Assembly: GCF_000686885.1 (NCBI RefSeq)
Contig: NZ_JMLU01000001.1
Span: 62,001 to 126,000 of the forward strand
Source of the DNA: Flavobacterium sasangense DSM 21067
Lineage (GTDB): Bacteria; Bacteroidota; Bacteroidia; Flavobacteriales; Flavobacteriaceae
Reading direction: 5' to 3'
Length of the DNA: 64,000 nt
Within the stretch, counting starts at the first letter, position 1. Each line of letters opens with the position of its first letter. The translations under genes and the position numbers were made by a program. The notes beneath the pieces were generated by a model, which was given only the letters and a program-made list of their open reading frames with translations, made no database searches and was not told the DNA's origin. Positions 36,548 through 44,390 of the stretch are shown piece by piece.

Positions 36548-37354
36548 ATGACAAATTCATCCACATTCCAAGCCGAAAAAATCAATCAACATATTGTAAA
36601 ATGGTTACTCGATTATTCTACTAACGCAAAAGTTAAAGGTTTTGTTGTGGGAATCTCTGGCGGAATTGACAGTGCTTTAACTTCTACTCTATGTGCGCAA
36701 ACAGGATTACCAACATTATGTATAGAAATGCCAATTCATCAAGCGGAAAGTCATGTTAATAGAGCTTACGAACATATTGACCAATTAAAAAAACGTTTCT
36801 CAAATGTTTTTAACGAAAGAGCTGATTTGACTCCTGTTTTTGAAACGTTTAAAAATCAAGTTCCGGCATCAGAGAATGAAGCTGTTTTGAATTTATCTTT
36901 AGCCAATACTCGTGCACGTTTAAGAATGACTACTTTATACTATTTTGCTGGATTACATGGATTTTTAGTAGCAGGAACTGGCAACAAAGTAGAAGATTTT
37001 GGTGTTGGATTTTTTACAAAATACGGTGATGGCGGAGTTGATGTTAGTCCGATTGCGGATTTAGTAAAAAGCGAAGTTCGCTTACTTGCTGAATTTTTGA
37101 AAGTTCCTGAAAGCATCTTAAAAGCCAAGCCGACAGATGGTTTATTCGGCGATGATAGAAGCGATGAAGATCAAATTGGAGCAAATTATGATGAATTAGA
37201 ATGGACGATGAGCCAAATGGAAAAAGGAAAAACTATTGAAGATTTTTCTGGAAGAGAAGCTGAAGTGTTCAAAATCTACAAAAGACTGAATACTATTAAC
37301 CAACACAAAATGAACCCTATACCAATTTGCAGAATCCCGAAAGACCTTAAATAA
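36548..37354 (+). CDS. nadE: NH3-dependent NAD+ synthetase
   Basis: A 268-residue enzyme that amidates nicotinic acid adenine dinucleotide with ammonia and ATP, the last step of NAD synthesis. The ATP-pyrophosphatase loop is VGISGGIDSALTSTL. Also seen are NTRARLRMTTLYYFA, AGTGNKVEDFGVGFFTKYGD and the P2-loop region KAKPTDGLFGDDRSDEDQIG. No glutaminase domain is present, so free ammonia is the likely donor. I chose the ATG at 36548; the frame is open to a TTG at 36506 that lies against the promoter and is not a credible start. Confidence 0.96.
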   Translation: MTNSSTFQAEKINQHIVKWLLDYSTNAKVKGFVVGISGGIDSALTSTLCAQTGLPTLCIEMPIHQAESHVNRAYEHIDQLKKRFSNVFNERADLTPVFETFKNQVPASENEAVLNLSLANTRARLRMTTLYYFAGLHGFLVAGTGNKVEDFGVGFFTKYGDGGVDVSPIADLVKSEVRLLAEFLKVPESILKAKPTDGLFGDDRSDEDQIGANYDELEWTMSQMEKGKTIEDFSGREAEVFKIYKRLNTINQHKMNPIPICRIPKDLK

Positions 37355-37392
37355 TTATCTTTATAATTAACAAGTAATTACATTTTTTTTAG

Positions 37393-37400
37393 TAACTTTG
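37393..37400 (+). promoter_or_regulatory. Candidate -7 element for the response regulator gene
   Basis: TAACTTTG fits TAnnTTTG and ends 33 bases before the ATG. Confidence 0.5.
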
Positions 37401-37433
37401 GTGATAAAGTATGAATAATATAATTTTTTAGTT

Positions 37434-38063
37434 ATGACAAAAATAGGTATAGCAGACAGTTTGCCAGTTGTAGTCCATGGATTACAATCATATTTTCATG
37501 GTAATACTAAAATGGAAGTTATTGGATCAGCTAAAAACTTAGAATCTTTACTTTCACTTTTAGAGACAAAACGTTTTGATATCCTTCTTCTTGATGTTGA
37601 GTTAGAAGGTTTATCTAGCATTAGAGATATTAAAAGTTTATTGAAAGATTTTCCTGAAACTAAAATTATCCTTTTTACTGACGTTTCTGAACAAATGTAT
37701 GCGCCAACTGCCATTAAAGCTGGGGTTTCGGCTTATGTTTCTAAACGAAGTGATTTAAAAGAACTAGAAGGTACAATTTCAAAAGTATTGGAAGGGAAAG
37801 TTGTTTTCAGCGAAACCGTTAAGAAAAGCATTGAAATGCTGAGTAAAGGCAAAAAATCGGAGCGATTGTTTAAAAAATTATCTACGAGAGAAATTGAAGT
37901 ACTTCGTTACCTAAATGATGGTAAGAAAAACAAAGAAGTAGCCCAAATTCTAGGTTTAGATGAAAAAACAATCAGTACGTATAAATTGCGTTTGTTGGCT
38001 AAATTAAATGTAACCAACTTAGTGGATTTATTGAAAAAAGCAAAAGATTTAGATGTAATTTAA
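37434..38063 (+). CDS. Response regulator, NarL/FixJ type with LuxR HTH
   Basis: A 209-residue two-domain regulator. The receiver (about residues 1-120) has the phosphoacceptor Asp54 in DILLLDVELEG and the conserved lysine in YVSKRSDLKEL, but the acidic pair at the start is IADSLP, with only one acidic residue instead of the usual DD. The C-terminal LuxR-type helix-turn-helix (about 143-205) reads LSTREIEVLRYLNDGKKNKE and KTISTYKLRLLAKL. No histidine kinase is adjacent, so its partner is unknown. It overlaps the convergent dnaG gene at a shared TTAA. Confidence 0.92.
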   Translation: MTKIGIADSLPVVVHGLQSYFHGNTKMEVIGSAKNLESLLSLLETKRFDILLLDVELEGLSSIRDIKSLLKDFPETKIILFTDVSEQMYAPTAIKAGVSAYVSKRSDLKELEGTISKVLEGKVVFSETVKKSIEMLSKGKKSERLFKKLSTREIEVLRYLNDGKKNKEVAQILGLDEKTISTYKLRLLAKLNVTNLVDLLKKAKDLDVI

Positions 38064-40036
38064 TTGTATCTTGAAAGAACTCTACCCAAGTTTTTAGAAA
38101 AGATATGTGTTAACCCCAAATAAGCCATTACCATTTCCAGAGTTTCTGAGTTATCAGAATTTTCGTCGGTTGAAATTGAATTTTTCAAATCGTCGATAAT
38201 GTTATTGACTAAATACCATCGCAATGTGATAATCGTCTCGGTTACGTATTGGCTTATGGTGGTTTCTTTTTGTTTTACATAAATTTGCTGTACTTCCCAA
38301 TTGTGTAATACCTCACGTTCTTCGTTCATAAGAATCGTGGTGACTTCTTGTGCCAATTCTTCAGGCAATTGCATTAAGTATTTATCCAACTCAAAAACCT
38401 CATTTTCATTGAAATACGCAATTAAATGATTAAAAATGGCTTTAAAAATTGGGTTAGCCAATTCTACCTCATCTTCTTGCAAACTTAGATAGATTCGTTG
38501 AAAAACTTTATAGTTATTTTGCTCTTTTACTTCAACCATTTCCCCATCTTCATTTTGAGCTAAAATGGTATCTTCAAACTCTACTTCTTTGTCACCATAC
38601 AACAACAAAATCTGAATGATTTTATGTTCCAATTCGTATTGAATATCTACTTTAGTTGTTGGCTGAGCAATATCGTTTCTAACAACTTCAAAAGCTTTCT
38701 GTTCCTCTTTAAATTGTTTATTAGCTTCCGATACATCTTTCTTTACTAATTGCGCTAAGGTATTAAAAAGCACATCTTCGGAAATATCCATGATTCGGGA
38801 ACATTCCTTAATATAGACTTCTCTTTTAATTCGGTCTGGAATTTTTGAAATACTGATGACCATATCGCGAATTAAATCTGCTTTTTTAATGGGATCATTC
38901 TTGGCTTCTTGCATCAATAAAGACGCTTTGAACTGAATGAAATCTTTGGCGTTATCTTCGAAATATTGCAATAAATCTTCATAAGAAGTTTTTCGAGCAA
39001 AACTATCAGGGTCATCACCATCTGGAAACGTACACACTTTTACGTTCATTCCAGCTTCCAAAATCAAATCGATTCCACGAATCGAAGCTCGAAGCCCGGC
39101 CGCATCACCATCAAAAAGTACAGTAATATTAGGCGTTAAACGATTGATTAAACGAATTTGGTCTGGTGTTAAAGCCGTTCCTGAAGAAGCCACAACATTT
39201 TCAATTCCGGCTTGATGCATTTGGATAACATCGGTATACCCTTCAACTAAATAACAATTGTTCAGTTTGGCGATAGATTGCTTCGCATGGTAAATTCCGT
39301 ATAAAACTTTACTTTTGTGGTAAATATCACTTTCTGGCGAATTTAGGTATTTTGCCGCTTTTTTATCATTGGTTAAAATACGACCTCCAAAACCCAAAAC
39401 ACGACCACTCATGCTTTGAATCGGAAACATCACGCGACCTTTGAAACGGTCGAATTGCTTGTCTTCCTTAACAATTGAGAGTCCGGTTTTATCTAAATAT
39501 TCTAGTTTATATCCTTTTCCGAGTGCTTCTTTGGTAAAAGCATCCCAAGATTCAGGCGAATATCCTAATCCGAATTTTTTAATTGTTTCGGAAGTAAAAC
39601 CACGTTCTTTGAAATACGATAATCCGATAGCTTTTCCTTCTTCGGTTTCTAATAAAGTATGATGGAAATATTTCTGAGCGAATTCTGAAACCAAATACAT
39701 GCTTTCCTTTTCATTGGCTTGCGCTACATCTTCGTCGGTTTGAACTGTTTCTTCAATTTCGATATTGTACTTATTCGCTAAATATTTAATGGCTTCGGGA
39801 TAGGTAAAATGTTCGTGTTCCATCAAGAAAGTCACCGCATTTCCGCCTTTCCCAGAAGAAAAATCTTTCCAAATTTGCTTTACAGGAGAAACCATAAACG
39901 AAGGCGATTTCTCGTTCACAAACGGACTTAATCCTTTCAAATTACTTCCGGCACGTTTGAGTTGTACAAAATCACCAATAACCTCCTCAACTCGGGCGGT
40001 TTCAAATACTTTTTCTATGGTGTCTTTTGATATCAA
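38060..40036 (-). CDS. dnaG: DNA primase DnaG with zinc ligands lost
   Basis: A 658-residue primase that makes RNA primers at the replication fork. The TOPRIM core (about 255-345; VEGYTDVIQMHQAG, VLFDGDAAGLRASIRG) is intact, as is the basic region GLGYSPESWDAF. The N-terminal domain aligns with the CHC2 zinc ribbon (GLSPFVNEKSPSFMVSP, then KDFSSGKGGN), but all four zinc ligands are replaced: Ser37, Val40, Asp58 and Ser61. From memory other flavobacterial primases share this. The start is TTG at 40036: an in-frame stop lies 12 codons upstream, and the next internal Met falls inside the ribbon. Confidence 0.95.
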   Translation of the reverse strand: MISKDTIEKVFETARVEEVIGDFVQLKRAGSNLKGLSPFVNEKSPSFMVSPVKQIWKDFSSGKGGNAVTFLMEHEHFTYPEAIKYLANKYNIEIEETVQTDEDVAQANEKESMYLVSEFAQKYFHHTLLETEEGKAIGLSYFKERGFTSETIKKFGLGYSPESWDAFTKEALGKGYKLEYLDKTGLSIVKEDKQFDRFKGRVMFPIQSMSGRVLGFGGRILTNDKKAAKYLNSPESDIYHKSKVLYGIYHAKQSIAKLNNCYLVEGYTDVIQMHQAGIENVVASSGTALTPDQIRLINRLTPNITVLFDGDAAGLRASIRGIDLILEAGMNVKVCTFPDGDDPDSFARKTSYEDLLQYFEDNAKDFIQFKASLLMQEAKNDPIKKADLIRDMVISISKIPDRIKREVYIKECSRIMDISEDVLFNTLAQLVKKDVSEANKQFKEEQKAFEVVRNDIAQPTTKVDIQYELEHKIIQILLLYGDKEVEFEDTILAQNEDGEMVEVKEQNNYKVFQRIYLSLQEDEVELANPIFKAIFNHLIAYFNENEVFELDKYLMQLPEELAQEVTTILMNEEREVLHNWEVQQIYVKQKETTISQYVTETIITLRWYLVNNIIDDLKNSISTDENSDNSETLEMVMAYLGLTHIFSKNLGRVLSRYN

Positions 40037-40096
40037 ACTTAACGTTAAGGTGTTTAACTGTTGAATTGTTTAGAAAATAAGTCAAATTATGCTTGA

Positions 40097-40127
40097 CAAA
40101 ATTACATCTCTAAATTTGAAGTGGCAA
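40097..40127 (-). promoter_or_regulatory. Promoter of dnaG
   Basis: TAATTTTG (40104-40097) is preceded on the minus strand by TTG (40127-40125) with a 20-base spacer. The -7 box ends 60 bases before the TTG start codon. Confidence 0.6.
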
Positions 40128-40180
40128 GTTACAAAGTTTTTGAAAAATATAGCTATTAGCATCTAAATCATTTAAAAACA

Positions 40181-40214
40181 AAAAAAGCACTTCATATGGC
40201 TGAAGTGCTTTTTT
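40181..40214 (-). terminator. Intrinsic terminator of the sigma/anti-sigma operon
   Basis: The perfect hairpin AAAAAAGCACTTCA-TATGGC/GCCATA-TGAAGTGCTTTTTT lies about 30 bases after the stop of the gene at 40243 and is followed on the minus strand by T-rich sequence. Confidence 0.82.
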
Positions 40215-40242
40215 AAACAGAGAACTTAACTTAACCCTAAAT

Positions 40243-41853
40243 TTAATTAAAATCAAAGCGTAATCCTAATGAAACGTTGTTTTGATCTATATTATTGTTC
40301 TTGAACATCGGATTTAAGTCATATTTAACATATAGACTGGTTTGACCATATCCTAAATAAGCGCTTAACCCGTATGTAAAGTCAGAAACATTGAAATCTC
40401 CTTTTTGTTTTTCTTTTACTTTAATGTCGTCTGCTTCGTATTTTAAAATTTGCTTTGTTTTGATACGAACACCTCCATAACCTCCAATTCCTAATCGAAC
40501 TGACTCGTGTGTTCTGAAATAAGTCTTTGTTCCATCTTTTGAAAGTTTCTTAGGCGTAAAGTCGAATTCTAAATGCAATGGCGCTGTTAAATAGACATTT
40601 CTAAAACGCGATTCATCTAATTTTACAGTAGATGTAACTAAATCTGTTTGATCTCCGTTTTTTACAAAATAACGATTATCCGTTGGGCGAAGATTATTAT
40701 ACATTAATGAAAGTCCGTATTTTGCGTGAAGCAAATTATTGTTTTTGAAAATTCTTGAATTATAAGTAATTCCCCATTCGTAAAAATGCGAACCCCAAAC
40801 TCTGTAATCTGAATCTTCTAAATTTTCGCCTTCAGTAATTACGTTATTTAAGCCAAAGGCAAAAACAAATTGCGAGGTTGTTCTTTTGGATTTTCTTTCC
40901 ACTTTGTCTTTTTCACCCGTGTATATTTTCATAGAACCTAAGTTGATTTCAGTTCTATTTTCTCCAATAGAATCATCTTTATTGCTTCCTAAAACAATCT
41001 TAGTCCCTCCTCTTTTTGGCTTATCATCAGAATCTGCGATTTTTCCATCTACTTTATCTTGAACCAATTGCGCTAATTTTGCTTCTTCAATTGCTACTTT
41101 TGTTTCTATGTTATTGGCACGTTCTTGAGCAATATTCGTTTTTAATTCTTGTGCTTTTTCAGCTGTAATTTTACCTTCGCTTACTTGTACATCAATGGCT
41201 TCAACTTCTTTTTTCAATGCATTTTTCTCTTCGGTAGTAATCATTTCAATGCTGTTTGCAATTGCTTTAGCTTTATCTTCAAATGAAATACTTTTTGAAT
41301 TTCTACCTTTTATAATTCCTGTTTCTGAAACAGAATCTTCTACAATTTCAAGTTGAATATCTTTAAACCAAATTTGACCTGTTCCATCCAATAAAACTCC
41401 GTAAGAAAAATCTGTTGCATCTTGAGGCACAAATAAAACAACTTCGTATTTAGTCCAATCATTTGTTCCTTCAATAGCTCTATTTTGCATATTATCAAAA
41501 GAAAGAACTTTATCATTATAGTAATCGATACGCATCCAAAGTCCAGCCCAAGATTTCACTTTTTCACTTTTGACATAACCCGTCATTTTGATAGTTTTAC
41601 CTAAATATAAATCAGGTTTACTCGATTTCATTAAAGTTCCAAAACCATCTATCTTTTTATCGATAGATCGTATAGTAAAAACTTCTTGCTCGTTAGAAGT
41701 TGATTTTTTTGACAAACCCATTTCATAACTCTCGGGCTTAGTTCCGCGTGCCATCCACTCGGTTGATTTTTCTATGGTTTCTAGCTCCTGAGCAACTGCC
41801 TTTGTTAGGAAACTAAACACAATAACAATTGTGTACAAAATAATTTTTTGCAT
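40243..41853 (-). CDS. Outer-membrane protein with jelly-roll, coiled-coil and barrel parts, in ECF sigma operon
   Basis: I know no named homologue. This 536-residue protein has a signal peptide (ending TKAVAQ). Its first domain (about residues 28-170) is a likely jelly-roll (STEWMARGTKPESYEMGL, GKTIKMTGYVKSEKVKSWAG, IWFKDIQLEIVE), similar to the beta-sandwich found at the end of some AraC-type regulators. A helical, coiled-coil-like stretch (about 185-275, EKAQELKTNIAQERANNIETK) follows. A C-terminal outer-membrane barrel runs from about 330 and ends in the aromatic LGLRFDFN. It lies 35 bases after the anti-sigma candidate, so it may be an envelope sensor or the target of the sigma factor. 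The function is unproven. Confidence 0.75.
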   Translation of the reverse strand: MQKIILYTIVIVFSFLTKAVAQELETIEKSTEWMARGTKPESYEMGLSKKSTSNEQEVFTIRSIDKKIDGFGTLMKSSKPDLYLGKTIKMTGYVKSEKVKSWAGLWMRIDYYNDKVLSFDNMQNRAIEGTNDWTKYEVVLFVPQDATDFSYGVLLDGTGQIWFKDIQLEIVEDSVSETGIIKGRNSKSISFEDKAKAIANSIEMITTEEKNALKKEVEAIDVQVSEGKITAEKAQELKTNIAQERANNIETKVAIEEAKLAQLVQDKVDGKIADSDDKPKRGGTKIVLGSNKDDSIGENRTEINLGSMKIYTGEKDKVERKSKRTTSQFVFAFGLNNVITEGENLEDSDYRVWGSHFYEWGITYNSRIFKNNNLLHAKYGLSLMYNNLRPTDNRYFVKNGDQTDLVTSTVKLDESRFRNVYLTAPLHLEFDFTPKKLSKDGTKTYFRTHESVRLGIGGYGGVRIKTKQILKYEADDIKVKEKQKGDFNVSDFTYGLSAYLGYGQTSLYVKYDLNPMFKNNNIDQNNVSLGLRFDFN

Positions 41854-41887
41854 GACTGTTTGATTTTTAATTAATGATGATTTTTAT

Positions 41888-42580
41888 TTATTCGTAATTT
41901 CTATTGGCTAATGCTGATTTAGCATCTTGAAATTTTCTATTTAATTTATCCAAAGTAGTTTCTCTGTAGTTTTCATCTAATTCTTTCTCAACATTTGTTA
42001 GCAACGAATTAGCATCTACTTTCATTTTAGTTTTTGGGCTTATTTTTTTATCTGAAGTGATTACTTTTTCACCTGTTTGAACTTCGGCTAATAAATTTTC
42101 TGGAGAAACGTATTTGTATGAGTTTGGTGATGGATGATGGATGATGGATGATGAATTATCTTTAGTTATATCCTCCTCTTTTGTCAATTTATCTGTCTCT
42201 TCAGATTTTTTATTTGTTTGCGTTTTTGAAAAACTCACTTCATTTTGAACTAAAACGGGTTGCTCTTTTTCAACTGAAATTTCATCTATTTCATTAGTTT
42301 CAACCGTATCAATTTCTTCGTTTATAGTAGTTACAATTGGTGTTGAATTATTAATTTCGGTTTTTTCGTTTGAATTGAAAAGGAAAAATCCCAATCCGAA
42401 AAAAAGTATCGTAGAAGCGGCTACAAAGAACCATCCGTAACCTTTCTTTGGTTTTTTTTCTTCTGAAACCGCAAGCATAGCATCCAATCTATCCCAAGCT
42501 TGAGCAGAAGGCTGAATCTCTCTAGCATTCAGCTTTTCTCTTATTTGATTATCTATTTTATTTGGTTTCATAAATTTCAT
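41888..42580 (-). CDS. Membrane anti-sigma factor candidate
   Basis: A protein of about 230 residues: a cytosolic N-terminus (IDNQIREKLNAREIQPSAQAWDRLDAML), one membrane segment (about residues 58-76, YGWFFVAASTILFFGLGFFLF) and a long, charged periplasmic part. The gene follows an ECF sigma gene, and this topology is that of flavobacterial anti-sigma factors; the sequence has no zinc motif. I prefer ATG 42580 (MKFMKPNK), with 42571 as an alternative; a TTG further upstream is unlikely. The coding sequence contains three tandem heptanucleotides (42128-42148) in the periplasmic part, so slippage could truncate the protein. Confidence 0.78.
   Translation of the reverse strand: MKFMKPNKIDNQIREKLNAREIQPSAQAWDRLDAMLAVSEEKKPKKGYGWFFVAASTILFFGLGFFLFNSNEKTEINNSTPIVTTINEEIDTVETNEIDEISVEKEQPVLVQNEVSFSKTQTNKKSEETDKLTKEEDITKDNSSSIIHHPSPNSYKYVSPENLLAEVQTGEKVITSDKKISPKTKMKVDANSLLTNVEKELDENYRETTLDKLNRKFQDAKSALANRNYE
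42128..42148 (+). repeat. Three tandem heptanucleotides TGATGGA inside the anti-sigma gene
   Basis: TGATGGA occurs three times exactly, followed by a fourth imperfect unit (TGATGAA). The unit is not a multiple of three, so gain or loss of one unit changes the reading frame at about residue 145 of the protein, after the membrane segment. Confidence 0.85.
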
Positions 42581-42642
42581 TTTATTTTTTATAGGTAATT
42601 TATGCAATCGCCTTTAATTCATTGGTGTTTGTTTTCAACAAA

Positions 42643-43221
42643 CTATCTTATAGTGGCGATGCCATTTAATTTGTTTTTTAAGTCGGTGATTTGTTGTTGC
42701 AATAACTTTCGGGCGTGTGATAATTGCGATTTTGATGTTCCTTCACTTATTTTGAGCATTTCAGCTATTTCCTGATGTTTGTAGCCTTCAATCGCATATA
42801 AGTTAAACACCATTTTATAACCGTCGGGCAAATTGTCAATCATGTTTTGAATGTCATCAACTGAGAAATCTTCCATTTCATAAACCGATTCATTCTCGCT
42901 TATCATAACATCATCTATATCCTGGTGATTGAAATTATTCTTTTTCACCCGAAGAAAATCGATACATTCATACACCATAATTCTTCGAATCCAACCTTCA
43001 AAACTACCTTTGTGTTCAAAATTTTTCAAATTGGTAAACACTTTCATAAATCCGGTAATCATTACATCTTCTGCGTGGTGAATGTCTTTTATGTATTGGC
43101 GACACACACTTAACATTTTAGAAGAAAACTTGGCATAAATTTGCTGTTGTGCTTGTCGATTGTTTTCGACAGCCAACTTAATGAGTTGTTTTTCTTCTTG
43201 ATGTAATTGAATTACTTTCAT
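42643..43221 (-). CDS. ECF-type RNA polymerase sigma factor
   Basis: A 192-residue sigma-70 family factor with only regions 2 and 4. Region 2 (DIHHAEDVMITGFMKVFTNL, SFEGWIRRIMVYECIDFLR) and region 4 (LPDGYKMVFNLYAIEGYKHQ, EIAEMLKISEGTSKSQLSHA) are clear and typical of the RpoE-like class. I start at the ATG 43221 (MKVIQLHQEEKQ), because upstream in-frame codons come from a low-complexity AACTTGA repeat. Its targets are unknown. It is followed by an anti-sigma candidate and the barrel protein, which probably report an envelope stress. Confidence 0.92.
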   Translation of the reverse strand: MKVIQLHQEEKQLIKLAVENNRQAQQQIYAKFSSKMLSVCRQYIKDIHHAEDVMITGFMKVFTNLKNFEHKGSFEGWIRRIMVYECIDFLRVKKNNFNHQDIDDVMISENESVYEMEDFSVDDIQNMIDNLPDGYKMVFNLYAIEGYKHQEIAEMLKISEGTSKSQLSHARKLLQQQITDLKNKLNGIATIR

Positions 43222-43254
43222 TTTCAAGTTCAATGTCAAGTTCAATATCAAAAT

Positions 43255-43262
43255 CAAATTTA
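43255..43262 (-). promoter_or_regulatory. Candidate -7 element of the ECF sigma operon
   Basis: TAAATTTG on the minus strand fits TAnnTTTG and ends 33 bases before the ATG at 43221. This is a housekeeping-type motif, so at least basal expression does not need the ECF factor itself. Confidence 0.5.
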
Positions 43263-43367
43263 TACTATTTGAAATTGATTTTTGTTCTTGCTCTTGTTGT
43301 TGAATTATTGCTTCTAATTATATAGACGAGAATGATTTTAAAATGGTTGTATGAAATATGAAAAAAA

Positions 43368-44348
43368 TTATTTTTTTCTTTCAATCACGTAATTTACCAT
43401 TAAAATAAGGGAATCTTTGTATGGAGATGTTGGGAAATCTTGTAATAACGAAAGTGCTTCTTGCTGAAATTGCACCATTTTTTCTTCGGCGTAAGTTAAT
43501 CCGTTTTTGTCTTTTACAAATTGGATAACTTCTTTTACGCGCTTTTTATCTTTGTTGTGATTTTTAACCGAATTGATTACCCAGCTTTTTTCTTTTGGGG
43601 AACAATTATTCAATGCATAAATCAAAGGCAATGTCATTTTTTGTTCTTTGATGTCGATTCCGGTTGGTTTTCCAATGGCATCATCGGTGTAATCGAATAA
43701 ATCATCTTTGATTTGAAACGCCATTCCAATAAGTTCTCCGAATTTGCGCATTTTTTCAACCAAAACAGCATCTTCTGGAGCCACTGAACAAGCACCAAGT
43801 GAACAACAAGCCGCAATTAAAGTAGCGGTTTTTTGTCGAATGATTTCGTAGTAAATATCTTCAGTAATATCTAATCTTCTCGCTTTTTCGATTTGAAGTA
43901 ATTCACCTTCACTCATTTCGCGAACAGCTACTGAAATGATTTTTAGCAAATCGAAATCGTTATTATCAATAGAAAGCAACAATCCTTTTGACAACAAATA
44001 ATCCCCAACTAAAACAGCAATTTTGTTTTTCCAAAGCGCATTTAAAGAGAAAAATCCACGACGTTTGTTGCTGTCATCAACCACATCATCATGTACTAAA
44101 GTTGCCGTATGAATCAATTCAATAACCGAAGCACCACGATACGTTCGTTCATTAATAGTACCACCCGAAACCATTTTGGCAGTCAAGAAAACAAACATTG
44201 GTCGCATTTGTTTTCCTTTACGATTTACAATATAATGTGTGATTCTGTTTAATAAAGCCACTTTTGAAGACATGGAATCGCGAAACTTCTCTTCAAAGAG
44301 TTCCATTTCATTTGCGATGGGTAGCTTTATTTGTTCGGTTATTTTCAT
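43368..44348 (-). CDS. Polyprenyl diphosphate synthase
   Basis: A 326-residue trans-isoprenyl diphosphate synthase. The first aspartate-rich motif is HDDVVDDSNKRRG (about residue 88) and the second is KDDLFDYTDDAIGKPTGID; both bind Mg-diphosphate. The RP motif MRPMFVFLTAKM and KTATLIAACC are present. Chain length is set by residues before the first motif and cannot be read with confidence. In this genus an octaprenyl-type enzyme for the menaquinone side chain is likely. It has its own near-consensus promoter right after rlmN. Confidence 0.92.
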   Translation of the reverse strand: MKITEQIKLPIANEMELFEEKFRDSMSSKVALLNRITHYIVNRKGKQMRPMFVFLTAKMVSGGTINERTYRGASVIELIHTATLVHDDVVDDSNKRRGFFSLNALWKNKIAVLVGDYLLSKGLLLSIDNNDFDLLKIISVAVREMSEGELLQIEKARRLDITEDIYYEIIRQKTATLIAACCSLGACSVAPEDAVLVEKMRKFGELIGMAFQIKDDLFDYTDDAIGKPTGIDIKEQKMTLPLIYALNNCSPKEKSWVINSVKNHNKDKKRVKEVIQFVKDKNGLTYAEEKMVQFQQEALSLLQDFPTSPYKDSLILMVNYVIERKK

Positions 44349-44356
44349 TGAGATAT

Positions 44357-44387
44357 CAAAAGTACGAAAACAATTGCTAAAGGCAAA
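44357..44387 (-). promoter_or_regulatory. Near-consensus promoter of the polyprenyl synthase gene
   Basis: TTTG (44387-44384) and TACTTTTG (44364-44357) are separated by 19 bases on the minus strand, very close to the published Bacteroidota consensus. The -7 box ends eight bases before the ATG. Confidence 0.7.
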
Positions 44388-44390
44388 AAT

